From assembly GCA_963575745.1 (NCBI GenBank), contig CAUYUJ010019615.1:970209-1034208 (forward strand): 64,000 bases of DNA. The letters run 5' to 3'. The DNA is from Prorocentrum cordatum (Eukaryota; Sar; Dinophyceae; Prorocentrales; Prorocentraceae). Made by a program: the position numbers and the translations under genes. The notes under the pieces are model-generated. The model was not told the origin of the DNA, did no database searches, and saw only the letters and a list, made by a program, of their open reading frames with translations. Shown piece after piece: positions 50,981-61,529 of the stretch (positions are counted from its first letter, which is position 1; the number at the start of each line of letters is the position of its first letter).

Positions 50981-51129
50981 TCTCGGGCGACTGGGGCCTC
51001 CAGCTAGGATCGCAAAACCGTGCCGTGACGGATCGTACTGTGACGTCGTTCGGGATTCTGAGGTCACCGCACGGTCCGTCACCGCAGGGGCTTGTGACCC
51101 CCAAGAGCCCTGATCGTTGGATGCCAGAA

Positions 51130-51282
51130 TTTTCGGGCCGCGCGAGATCGGTCGCTACCGAGTTTGCTTCAAGTTCCGGTCTCGGTCGCGACCGATCTGT
51201 CACGGTTGGTCCCGACCAGTCGCGATCGATTTCAGAATCGGTCGCGCGACCAGTCGCGACCGATGGCGACCGAAGAACGCAG
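51130..51282. repeat. GGTCGCGACC palindrome cluster
   Basis: At least seven copies or near-copies of the 10-bp palindrome GGTCGCGACC or TCGCGACCGAT within 150 bases, some overlapping. Confidence 0.75.
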
Positions 51283-51289
51283 GATCCAA

Positions 51290-52810
51290 TAATCGGGGAA
51301 AGGGTGGACTGGGAAAGGGGGTGTTGCGACATCTGCTGCGTGTGGCTGGCGTCGGCCCCGACAGCCGCGGGCGCTCACCTCGGTGCACTTTTGGCGCCTC
51401 AGCCGCCGCGGGGCGCCAGAGAGAGCCAGCTGCAGTCGCAAAACAAAAAGTGGCATGAGCATACAGTCGGACCGAGGTATAAGATCGAGGTCGGTTCGGG
51501 GAGGGTACCCTAGTGTTCTTTGTGTTTGTTGGACGTTCTTGCGCATCCTGGGGAGGCCACCCTTGGATGTTCTGTGTGTTTTGGCAGGCCTCAGGTCTCA
51601 TGCGTTTGAGGGATGTTCTTCTGGCCTAAGTCCGACTGCAATTTCCCGGCTCTCCGCGCCGACCTCTTGGATCGGCGGTGGGCCCCCCTGGCGGCGCCGG
51701 AGGCGCGGCCCCCGGCGCAAATCATGTCTATGCCGTGTGTGGTTCCCCTGGGCAGGCTGCCGATTTGCAGCCCCTCCCCTCTCCTATCGATCCCCCATTG
51801 TCGTCCAGCCCGGGCATCGGCCGCCACGAGGGGGCGATGGGACCCTGATATCCCACCGTTGGGAAAACGCACGCCTGAGGTTTCTGGTCAACTGTTGGTC
51901 CCCAGGGGCCTCATCCGGCCCCAGGACCGTCAAACACAGCTCAGCGGTTGAAGAGCCGGTCGCGGGGAGTGGGTCCAGACTCTGTGGGGCCACGCTGCGC
52001 CAAAGTCACGTCGGAGGACATCCGGGGATGAGGGTGGGGAACGGGACGGACGGGTGCAACCCTTGCAATCCGATGTTGCAACAAAATTGCAACATCGCAA
52101 GAAGTCCCGACCAGATCCCCAGACCTCATCTTTCTGCGTCACTTTTCGAGCCGGATCGATCTGTGAGGGCCCCTGGGGCCCGAAATTGAGCGCAAACGGC
52201 CGGCTCGAAAAAATTGAGTCGCCAGGATCTCTGGGATGGTCCTCCTCCTTTCGCTCCAGCTCGTCCTTCGGATCCTCATGGGGTCAGTATCGTTTAAACG
52301 ACCCCTATCCTCGACGAGCCGAAATCCTTCACATCAGTAATTTTGGGTCTCGGAGCCCACAGGGCGGTTTTTCATGTTTTCCATTCGACGTTCCATGAAG
52401 CCCGATGTCATTCCGAGGCCGCGCGTCGAACGTTTTCGATGGCGCGTCGCGTTATGCGATGTCACGTGCGTTGGGGTCGTCAAAGGCTTGCGTGCTTGTT
52501 GCGGATCGGTTGATGTGGGCTGGGGTTTCTCAGGATTGTACATTTGCTTTGCGCTGGGGCGGTTTCGACCCCCATCCCTGGCTGATCCACCCCGCGGGTA
52601 ACGTCGCAGGAAGAGTTCGATCATTTCGTTCGTAGTGCCAGCGATGCTGTCGCGGACATTGACCGCGCCACGGGGGGGGGTCGTCCAGAAATTTCCTACC
52701 ATATTGCAGTGTTGGTTCTTCGTTTTGAAGAGACACCGCCCCGCGTCATTCCTTCCGGCCCCCTCCCTCGTCCTCCCTCTTCGCGTATCTGCCCCTGCTC
52801 TCCGCGTGTC
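51290..52810. other. no recognised gene; dispersed repeat fragments
   Basis: 51625-51690 has CTCCGCGCCGACCTCTTGGATCGGCG, a match to 34575-34610. 51930-51960 and 52160-52200 carry the GACCGTCAAA and GCCCCTGGGGCCCGAAAT themes. No exon recognised. Confidence 0.4.
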
Positions 52811-52811
52811 T

Positions 52812-52928
52812 CCGTCGTCATCGTCCATCGTCATCGTCGCCATCACCATCATCATCAGCATCATCAGCATTCTCGTCGTCTCCATCATCAATACCATCAC
52901 CATCCTCATCAACATCATCAAAACACCC
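52812..52928. repeat. (CAT/CATC)n array
   Basis: CATCATCATCAGCATC-type repeats, about 110 bases. Confidence 0.85.
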
Positions 52929-52999
52929 CCCTTGTTCCCCCGCGTCTCTGCTTCGCCACATCCCCCGCAAGTGTCGTGGCCTTGTGAGGTGCTCCACGG

Positions 53000-53430
53000 A
53001 AGGCCCCATCGGCAGGGTCCTTAGTGCGCCGCCCAGCCCATGTCGGCACGCCCCTCAGACGCTTCGTGTCCCCATGAGGAGCTCATCGGAGGTCCCGGCG
53101 GCAAGGTCCACATGCCGTCGCCCAGGCCACATTGATGACACCCTCAAACATTTCGTGCCCCTATAGGCAGCTCCACCAAAAAAAGGTCCCAGCGGCAGGT
53201 TTCCCAGGCCGCCGCCCAGCATATTTCGGCATACGTTTCACACGCTTCGTGGCCCCACGGGGAGCTACACCGACGGCCCCACAGGCAGGGCCCACAGGCC
53301 GCCGCCCAGCCCATTCCGTCATACGCTCACAAGCTTCGTGGCCCCATTGGGGAGCACCCCCGATGGCCCAAGCGACAGGGTCCACATGCCGTCGCCCAGC
53401 CCATGTCGTCCACGAGTGGCGCCCAGCACG
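53000..53430. repeat. diverged relatives of the 90-bp minisatellite
   Basis: About five units with TTCGTG(G/T)CCCCAT, GGAGCTC(A/C), GGCA(A/G)GGTCCACATGCCGTCG and GCCCA(G/T)CCCATTCCG. Same word order as the array at 59508-60640 but with a different second half. Confidence 0.7.
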
Positions 53431-53499
53431 GCTCCAAGAGCGCCCCAAGAGGCGCCGAGTAAGTTGCACCCTCATGCAAATAGTTTTTGTCACTTGTGG

Positions 53500-53795
53500 G
53501 GGTCCTCTTGGGGCCCTCTTGGAGCATTCTTGGGGCCCTCTGGGAGCGTTCTTGGGGCCTTCCCGGGGCCCCAGTGGGCCCTCGGAGGGCCCCAAGAACG
53601 TTCCCCGAGGGCCCCAAGAGGGACCCCCCAAAGTGGTACAAAGAATTCGCGCGAACGTGCAATCTGTTGTAGGCCTTTCGGGGCCCTCTGGGAGCTCTCT
53701 TGGGGCCCCCATTGGTGGCGCCTTGGGGCCTTGGGATGGCTCCAAGAGGCTTCGGGATTGCCCCAGACCGCCACAAGACAGCTCCGAGACGGCCG
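53500..53795. repeat. CTTGGGGCC word-repeat block
   Basis: CTTGGGGCCCTCTTGGAGC-type words; the middle part (53575-53635) is in inverted orientation (GGCCCCAAGA). Confidence 0.7.
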
Positions 53796-53921
53796 TCGAG
53801 CACCACGGGTGAAAGCAAGTGAGGCTAGGGAACAGGGCCTCTGGTAAGCCGCCACTGCGCCCCCTGGACTACCCAGACAGCGAGGGGACCTGAAACGCCC
53901 TGGGGCTCCAGGGGCCCCAGA

Positions 53922-53985
53922 TTAGTGAAGTGAAGGTTTTTGCCATGCAAGCACCCCGAAATTCTTCACTTCACTAAACCGGACC
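53922..53985. repeat. short hairpin, 14-bp perfect arms
   Basis: TTAGTGAAGTGAAG and CTTCACTTCACTAA separated by about 33 bases. Confidence 0.7.
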
Positions 53986-54234
53986 CAGGACGAACTCGCT
54001 ACGCTCCAGTCCCGCGGGAGATCCAAGACTCCCGCCGCCGCCCGGGGACGTTGCTGCATTGCGGTGCTCTGGTCACTGTTAATGGCTTCCGCGGGCTGCA
54101 GCGGCTCACTTCCATGACTACCCCGACTCACGAATCCAGTGGTTGGTCTGGCTCTATGGGTTGGTTTCGTTGTGTCGGTTGATTTTATGCTTGGTTGGCG
54201 GTCGGTGGATTTCGCGTTGTTCATTGGTGTCGTG

Positions 54235-54445
54235 AAGTGATTTGTCGTTTGGTTGGTCAGTGCCGTTTTGTTGATTCGTGCCGTTTTGTTGGTTGGTGTC
54301 GTTTCGTTGGTTGGTGTCGTTTTGTTGCTTGGTGTCGTTTTGTTGCTTGGTGTCCTTTTGTTGGCCGGTGTCGATTTGTTGGTTTGTTGGTTGGTGTCGG
54401 TTTGTTGGTTGGTGTCGTTTTGTTGCTTGGCGTCGTCCTGGCGGC
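54235..54445. repeat. 18-bp minisatellite
   Basis: About eleven copies of GTTGGTGTCGTTTTGTTG with variants; reads as a six-residue repeat in every frame. Confidence 0.9.
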
Positions 54446-54599
54446 GTGGCCGATAATCGGCGGCCTGCAATGGCGCCAGGATTTGTTTCGGGCCAGCCTT
54501 GATCGCCCTCATCATTCTCATATTCGTCAGCGTCAGCACTCGTCGCCCCCATCCGCGCACACATGCGGCCCTGGTACGGCTCTCACGCGGCCCTGCGAA

Positions 54600-55265
54600 G
54601 GCCTTCACTGTGCTCCCCAAAGCTTTCTGAGGGGCCCCCCAGAGGCCCCAAGAGGGCACTGGAAATTGTCGCTTCCAACTCCGCCAGGCGGAGGTCAACA
54701 AGGGTCTCACTGGTGCACTTCCAGGAATCGTCGTTCGATCCTCTTGGGGCCCTCCTGGGGCCTTCTGGAGCCGTCTTGGAAGCTCCGAGCGGCTCCATGA
54801 AGGCGCCGGGCGATATCGCTTCCAATTCCGCCAGGTGGAGTTAGACCAGGGGCTCACTGAGGCCCCTTTTTGCGCCCTCCTCTGCCTTTGAAAAAGCCCC
54901 GATGGGGTTCTTCAGTGCCGTCTTAGGGCCACTAAGAGGCCTCCAGTAGGGTATTGAAGTTATCGCTTCCAACTCCGCCACGCGGAGTTGAACCCAGGGC
55001 GGCTCTCTATGGCCCTTTCGGGGCCTTCTTAGAGCTTTTCTGAGGCCCTAAGTGGGCCCTGGGAGGTGTCATTTTCACGGGCGTTGAAAGTGACACCGCG
55101 GAGGGCCCTCTTGGGCCCTTCTTGGGGCCTCTCTTGGGTCCCTCTGGGAGCCCTCTTGGTGCCGCCCTGGGGCCTTCTCGGGGCCTTCTTGGAGCCTTTC
55201 TGGTGCTCTGTAAGTGGGCCCTGGGAGGTGTCACTTTCACGGGCGCTGAAAGTGACACATCGAAG
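54600..55265. repeat. word-repeat block with palindromic units
   Basis: CTTGGGGCC words carry five palindromic inserts. Three of AACTCCGCC-GGCGGAGTT type (about 54675, 54820, 54965) are spaced 145 bases. Two of GTCACTTTCACGGGCG / GAAAGTGACAC type (55068, 55230) are spaced 162 bases. Confidence 0.75.
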
Positions 55266-56955
55266 GGCCCGCTTTCCCTCGTAGCGCTGCCCGTGGCCGG
55301 GGCATTGTGCAGCGCATCCCTCGTCGAACGTATTTTGTCGGACGCGTGGTCGAATTCCGCCAGTTCGGTCGAGATGGTGGTCAAGCGGTTCGGTTGCAAT
55401 GTAGCCATGCGGATCTGAGCTTACCATTTCTTGCCATTTTGGCGGGGATCGCAGGAGCGTTTGTGTTGTGATCAACTGTGCTCGATATATCCAGCGGCAG
55501 CGTTTCATCCCAATATATTATTTTGAAAAAAGTCAACAGGGGCCAAATTGCTGATGTGAAGCAACATAGGTCTCGTATATCCCCATCCCCATCCCCTTCG
55601 AGACCCCCACCAGATTACTCCCCCAGTTGGGGATACACCCTTCGAAACCCGAAGGGAACGGCCTAATCTAGGGGGGCAAGTCGGCCAGTGGGGCCCAGGC
55701 CACGCCGCTGGGGATGGGGATCGGTTAAACGATTCTCCTGGGGGGGAACAGGGGGGACAGAGGAGAGAGAGGCAGAAGGCAGAGGGGCAAGCTTGGCACA
55801 CTCGCGCCAGGTCGGACACCCTCCCCCTACCATCCACCCCTGCACGCTTCGTTGAATTATATCCGCCAGGAGGGGTATCCTCGAGGACCTTGATGCCCTA
55901 AGGGCAGTTGCAGGGGTTGGCGAGATCAAGGATCAAGACAGAGATAGGACGAAAGAGGAAGAGAGAGACTGAGGGGGGGAGAGCTAATACCAACAACACC
56001 TATACGAAAATATAGAACATGATAACCTGCACTGAAAGCAGGAGGGATTGCAGAAGGAAGGGGCGCGTGGCATGCTGGCGATGAGGTCCGAATTTCCACA
56101 CTGGCTCCAGGGCTTTCTCTGTCCTGGTTGCATGATGCTTGGTACTGGATGCGATGCCGCCGCCGCGGTAACTCCTCTGCTCGCAGCAGCGATGCGATCG
56201 TCGAGAAATGGACTCGATGGCCCACTGTTGAGCAGCTCCTTCGCGGGGGGACAGCTGTTTCGCCGGGGGGAGGGGGGGGGGGCTAGCCTCCACTCGGCCC
56301 AGAGGTCCCTGCAGGTCGCCAGACGCCCCCTGATGTCCCCAGAGGCTCTCGAAGGTCTCTGGAGGCCTCTGGAGGCCTCGGGGGAGGGAGGAGAAGCGGG
56401 AGGAGGACTGATGCTACGAGCTTGCTCCTCGCGGCCTGCCCAAGAAGAGAAGAAGAGAGAGGGTCAGGAACGACCCTCGAGTGAGGATGGGCTGCCCCGG
56501 TGCTGCGCAGAGAGCGCACCCAGATCGCTCCCGAGCGCTCCGCGGCGGCAGCGCTGCCCGACACGTCCCCTCCAGACCCGCCGGCTCTCTCGGAGGTCCC
56601 CGACTTGTGTCCTCATCCGCCTCGGCCCTCATCCCGCCCTCGTCTGAGAGGAGGAGTCGATTGAGGAGGAAAAGTGGAGGAGGAATCTCAGAGCGTGAAT
56701 TACCTACCCCGCTTTCGCTTCCAGGCAAAACCAAGTCATACCACGCGCCTCCTCGTCGAGCGGCCTGACCAGTACAGGCCGTAGTTTGGCATCGTTTGGT
56801 ATCTTTTGGAAGCGAGGGTGGTCAAAAGCGAGGTAGGGTTGGTTCCCCCCTAGAATCGGAAAAGAAAGGAATAGAGGAGGAGGGAGGAGTGCTCTCTTCG
56901 GCGATGCTTTTTGGATGCCTGCAGCCGTCTTGCACAATTGAGCCGCGGAGACGAG
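55266..56955. other. no recognised gene before exon 8
   Basis: Several unassigned frames (for example 56048-56647 and 56283-56564 on opposite strands). Small CCCCATCC and CCTC patches. The 3' part leads into the exon at 56956. Confidence 0.35.
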
Positions 56956-57025
56956 GAAGTACTTCGACGTGAGCGCGAACGCCAACGACCCCTTCGAGGG
57001 CTACTACCGCGACATCCGGAGATCC
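56956..57025 (+). CDS. EF-hand protein, exon 8 found (C-terminal tail)
   Basis: After completing the Arg codon from exon 7 it reads KYFDVSANANDPFEGYYRDI then RRS. The DPxExYYR motif is a usual C-terminal end after the last EF-hand in dinoflagellate proteins of this type. Acceptor GGAGACGAG before GAAGTAC; GAG-GA is also present at the matching donor. The frame stays open to 57823, but the downstream residues look non-coding. Either a donor lies shortly after CGGAGA (GC at 57026 or GA at 57019) or the tail is longer than usual. End position is a guess. Confidence 0.6.
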
Positions 57026-57029
57026 GCGA

Positions 57030-57679
57030 GTGTCCCTTTCAGTCTCTGTCAGACCGCTCCGCTCCGGCAAAGTGCCTCTCGTCGTGTGGCGCGTTCCAGG
57101 AAGGCGACAAGAAACACGAGCGAAACATGCATCTCGAGGGGGCCCCCGCGGGTCTCTGGGGTCGGCGCTCTGGCCACCCCGGCACCTCGTCACGCGCCGC
57201 CCCCTGGCACGCTCCGCGCTGAAGGGAGGGGGGCTGGCGCCAGCCCCAGAAAGCCGCGCGGACCTCCAGAAAGTTTAGGCCTGTGTCGTCCTGTCTGCGC
57301 GGGCAAGAGTTGTGTCAGCAGTCACGGCGTCTTCGACTTCCTGGGAAGGGGCGCCAACAGCCCGAGGCGCAGTGGAGATGGACAAAAATCTGGCCCCCAG
57401 GGGCCAGCTTTTGATTCATGTCCTTCCCGCCCTCGGTCTTTGGGGAAGGGAGCCCGACACTCCAAGACGCAGTGGGTCTGGATGCAAGTCTTGCCCGTCC
57501 GTCCCAGACATCCGCCTGCTGCCATTGTTCGATGCGTGGGCCCCAGAGGCCCGGACCGCTTCCCGAGGCCCGATGTTTCGTCCCGAGTCCTTCCTGGCGG
57601 CCCCGAGGCCCAGCGAGGGCCCCCGGGGGCCGCAGATCCTTTGGGGGCGTCGGAGCTCTGGGTCTGCTCCGGTGGGGAG
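57030..57679. other. no recognised gene downstream of exon 8
   Basis: Open plus-strand frame continues but without conserved sequence; 57225-57260 has GCTGGCGCCAGC and CGCGCGGACCTCC words. A terminal exon could be here but was not recognised. Confidence 0.35.
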
Positions 57680-57827
57680 GGCCTTAGGGGAACAAAAAGT
57701 GACATAAACATAGAAACTCGGAGGTCCGCGCTCCGCGCGCCAGGGAGGGGGGTCCAGCGCCGATCCGAGAAATCCGCGCGGACCTCCGAGTTTTTATGTT
57801 CATGTCACTTTTTGTTCCCCTAAGGCC
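57680..57827. mobile_element. fold-back hairpin element
   Basis: 148 bp with arms of about 52 bases: GGCCTTAGGGGAACAAAAAG then TGACAT, and ACTCGGAGGTCCGCGC nearer the loop. The arms are reverse complements with two mismatches. The loop is about 44 bases and GC-rich. No TSD identified. A related GGAGGTCCGCGCGGACCTC string lies at 34578. Confidence 0.75.
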
Positions 57828-58019
57828 TTGCCTGCGGCGCATCCCCGGCTTTGGCGCACTGGCGCAGGGCAGGCCGGACCGCGGGGGGCGGGGCGGAGCG
57901 TCGGCGGGGCAGAGTCTCGGCGGAGGGCGGGGGGGAGCAACGGGTGAGGGCGGCACCGTCCGTGGCGATGTGCCCGCGCTCCCTCACCTCAAGATAGTTG
58001 CAAATGGTTGAAACACAAA

Positions 58020-58178
58020 AACCCATCGCCCTCCTTCTCCTCCTCGCCCTCCTTCTCCTCCTCCTCCTCCTCTTCCTCCTTCTCCTCCTCCCTCTCCTCC
58101 TCCTCCTCCTCCTCCTCCTCCTCCTCCTCCTCCTCTTCCTCCTTCTCCTCCTCCTCCTCCTCCTCCTTCACCTTGTCT
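58020..58178. repeat. (CTC)n array
   Basis: CTC/CTT triplets, about 155 bases. Confidence 0.95.
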
Positions 58179-58179
58179 G

Positions 58180-59507
58180 CGCAGGCTGCAGGCTGAGCAG
58201 GAGGCGCACATTGCGTGAGAGGGTGAGGGAGAGGACGAGGAGGGGAAGGACGAGGGGGGGGGACGGACGAGGAGGGGAAGGTCGGACAGCGCCCGACCGA
58301 TCTCCTCCCACAGCGCACTCGCCCCTTCTCCTCCTCCACCTGCTGCTGCCGCCTCTCTCCTCTTCCTCTTCCGTGCGTGGGCATGGCCTGACACGTCTGA
58401 CTACGGACAGTGGGGCATGGAGCAAGGAGTTCGTGCTGCGGAGAAAACTGCATGCTGTATGCAGGTCGGATTGTTTGCAATGCCTGCAGCTCTCGGCCCC
58501 TGTCGGGGCCGAGTTGCAATGCCTGCAATCAGGCACGCCACGGGCGCCGCGTGCCTGATAGCATGCCGAAGCAAACGTGGGGCGGTACGTGCACCAGGGC
58601 GTGGGTCCGGGGTGTCCGGAGGCGGCTGTGTCCCCGCACGGCCTCGGTGTTTCGAGCCGGCTGGGGGTCTGAGGTGGCTGGGCAGCACGAAGGGGGGCGA
58701 GGTTCGGGGCTCCAGGTTCGAGAAGGTTTTTTGCCTTTGTTAGTCTCCAGGCGCCGTTTTCGGTGGGACAGGCAAAGACGGATCCGTGATAACGAAACTA
58801 CACCAGATGGGTTTCAGAGACAGATTTTGAGCAGATTTGGCCTCGCCCCCCTCTCCTTCCCTGTTTTCCTTTCTCCTTCTGCGCACGCGGGGGCAGCAAC
58901 ATACCAGCGTGAAGCACACCCCGATCTGTATGATTGGCATCACCTTCTCACGATGCCGATCTTGAGGATTCCCTCGGTTTCTGCGTGCACCTCCCTAAGG
59001 TAATTGTCATCGCCTTTGGGTTTGTCAATCTTAGAGGTAGGGATAAGCTCGAGGCTGGTTAGCAGCAGCAGCGGGAGCAGCGGCAACAGCGGAAGCAGCA
59101 ACGCCAGCAGGCGTTGCACGACAGGAAGACGGCGGCCTTTCCCCAGGACTTTCGCATACCTGTTCTGCGGGCACCAAGTTATCAGCGGGAGGGGCCACAG
59201 CTCTGAACTTGTGCATCAAGACACGCACGCATTTGGATTGGGGGCAGACAGCTCCAAGGGCGGATATCTTAGCTGCACCCTCCCCTGGATCGCCCGATAG
59301 GGGGTCGGAGGAGGAGGGCCGGGACCTCCGACGTTGTAGTTGTTGTCAGCCCGTTGCCCCGAGAATCCTCGACGTCCTCCCAGGAGGCAGTTGTTCCCAA
59401 CCATCCTGTGTTGAGTTGGGTCCTCGTTGTGAACAGACGGTCTCCAACGTCCCTCTCCCCCTCCTCCTTCTCCCTTCCTCCTTCCCCTCCTGCTGTCACC
59501 CCTTCGC
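58180..59507. other. no gene; one short hairpin
   Basis: 58482-58507 contains CTCGGCCCC-TGTC-GGGGCCGAG, a 9-bp perfect stem, flanked by TTGCAATGCCTGCA on both sides. Other sequence unassigned. Confidence 0.4.
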
Positions 59508-60640
59508 TTTGGCACGCACCTCATACGTTTCGTGGCCCCATAGGGAGCTCCACCGAAGGCGCCAGTGGCTGCGTTCGCATGCCGCCCCCCCCCTCATTTT
59601 GGCACACCCTTCACACGTGGCGTGGCCCTCTAGGGAGCTTCATCTAAGGCCCCAGTGGCTGCGTTCGCATGCCGCCGCCCTTCTCACTTTGGCACACCCC
59701 TCACACGTTGCGTGGCCCCATAGAGACCTCCACCGAAGGCCCCAGTGGCTGCGTTCGCATGTCGCCACCCCCCTCACTTCGGCACACCCCTCACGCGTTT
59801 CGTGGCATCATAGGGAGCTCCACCGAAGGCCCCAGCGGCTGCGTTCGCATGCCGCAGCCCCCCTCACTTTGGCACACCCCTCACGCGTTTCGTAGCCCCA
59901 TAGGGAAGCTCCGTCGAAGGCCCCAGTGGCTGCGTTCGCATGCCGCCCCCCCCCCCCCCCACCCCCCCCTCACTGTGTCACACCCTTCACACGTTTCGTG
60001 GCACCATCGAGAGCTCCACCGAAGGCAGCAGTGGCTGCGTTCGCAGGCCGCCCCCCCACCCCCTTTGGCACACCCGTCATACGCTTCGTGGCATCATAGG
60101 GAGCTCCACCGAAGGCCCCAGTGGCTGCGTTCGCAGGCCGCCATCCCGTCAATTTGGCACACTCCCAAGACGCTTCTTGGCCCCATAGGGAGCTTCGCCG
60201 AAGGCCCCAGTGGCTGCGTTCGCATGCCTTGCCTCCCCCCTATTACTTTGGCACACCCGTCAGACTCTTCGAAACTCCCTGGGGAGCTCCACTGAAGGCC
60301 CGAGTGGCTCCGTTCGCATGCCGCCACCCACTTCACTTTGGCACACGCCACACCCCTCGCACGTTTCGTGGCCCCATAGGGAGCCACATCCCTCACACGT
60401 TTCGTGGCATCATAGGGAGCTCCACCGAAGGCCCCAGTGGCTGCGTTCGCATGCCGCCACGCCCCTCACTTTGGCACAGCCCTCATACGTTTCGTGGCCC
60501 CATAAGGAGCTCTACCGAAGGCGCCAGTTGCTGCGTTCGCATGACGCCCCCCCCCCCCCCCCCCCCATTTTGGCGCGCCCTGCACGCGTTGCGTGGCCCC
60601 ATGGAGCTCCACCGAAGGCAGCAGTGGCTGCGTGCGCATG
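59508..60640. repeat. 90-bp minisatellite array, about 12 units
   Basis: Unit order: TTTGGCACACCCCTCA, CACGTTTCGTGGCCCCATAG, GGAGCTCCACCGAAGGCCCC, AGTGGCTGCGTTCGCATGCC, then a C-run. Starts at 59508, 59598, 59688, 59778, 59868, then about 59973, 60064, 60152, 60246, 60337, 60470 and 60568. The first five are exactly 90 apart; later shifts come from C-run length and one partial duplication near 60365-60420. A 90-bp unit keeps the reading frame (30 codons). Confidence 0.95.
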
Positions 60641-61174
60641 CTGCGCCCGCATGTCGTCTCCCGTTTCTCAGTGTGCTTGCCAGCCGCAACAGGTTACATT
60701 AGCATAGATGCCGTTTCGTCTGGCCTCCGCGCTTCTTGCGGGCGGTTCCAGCGCCAGCGCCCGCATGGTGTCCCCGCTTCATTTTGGCGCTACCTTCACG
60801 CGTTTCGTGGCCCCGTAGTGAGCTCCACCGAGGGCATGTCACACAACGGCGGCATTCACAACTGCACATGGTTGGGTCCTTCGCCAGGGGAGCTGTCATC
60901 GTGGATGCGAATGTTGCTCGATGGCCGCAGTGACCAGAGACATAACTATCCCCAGAGACGGAAAGCCAGGAGGCACACATTGATGTTTGATGGCGAGAAG
61001 CGTTGCTGGATGTTTGCGAGGCTGTGCATTTCAGTGCCTACCGGGATCTCGACTCTCCCGCAGACTTTTGGAAGCCCACGCGCGCAGGGCCAGCGTTGAT
61101 CGCGCTTCCTAACCATCGTGTGGCATTGGCCCTTCGTTTTGGATCTGCAGCGCCACACGTCCTCCCGCGTCCCC
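60641..61174. other. no recognised gene
   Basis: One further diverged unit-like fragment (60765-60840, TTCACGCGTTTCGTGGCCCC). Otherwise unassigned. Confidence 0.4.
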
Positions 61175-61228
61175 CTTCCCTCCTCCTCCTCCTCCTCCTC
61201 CTCCTCCTCCTCCTCCTCCTCCTCCTCC

Positions 61229-61262
<34 letters not shown>
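61175..61262. repeat. (CTC)n-(ATC)n array
   Basis: CTC triplets turning into a clean ATC run at 61229-61260. Confidence 0.95.
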
Positions 61263-61529
61263 GCAGTGGGGGCGCGCACCAAGAAACCATATGGTTTTCG
61301 TCAGGGTGCCCTGGGTTTCTTCGTTTCCAGCGATGCGCGCTGACGTTTCCCGATCGTTAAGAGATTGCTGCGCCGTAGGTATCTGGGGATTTCTCAATTG
61401 GAGACCTTGGATAATAATCCCAGGCTTTGGGCAAGAAACTTCGTGGCAGTTCAGGGCTGGATTTCTTGCGAGGGTTTTTTTTGTTGCGGCCGCGTCCCCA
61501 CTTTACCTTCCTTCCCTCCTCCGCACTCC

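Noticed and set aside
56969-57823. 284-codon ORF taken as one uninterrupted gene
   Set aside because: Only the first 20 or so residues look conserved and join exon 7; the remainder is low-similarity Arg/Pro-rich sequence and was left out of the gene model.
58482-58507. Rho-independent terminator-like hairpin
   Set aside because: No T-run follows and the sequence is eukaryotic nuclear DNA; treated only as a short hairpin.
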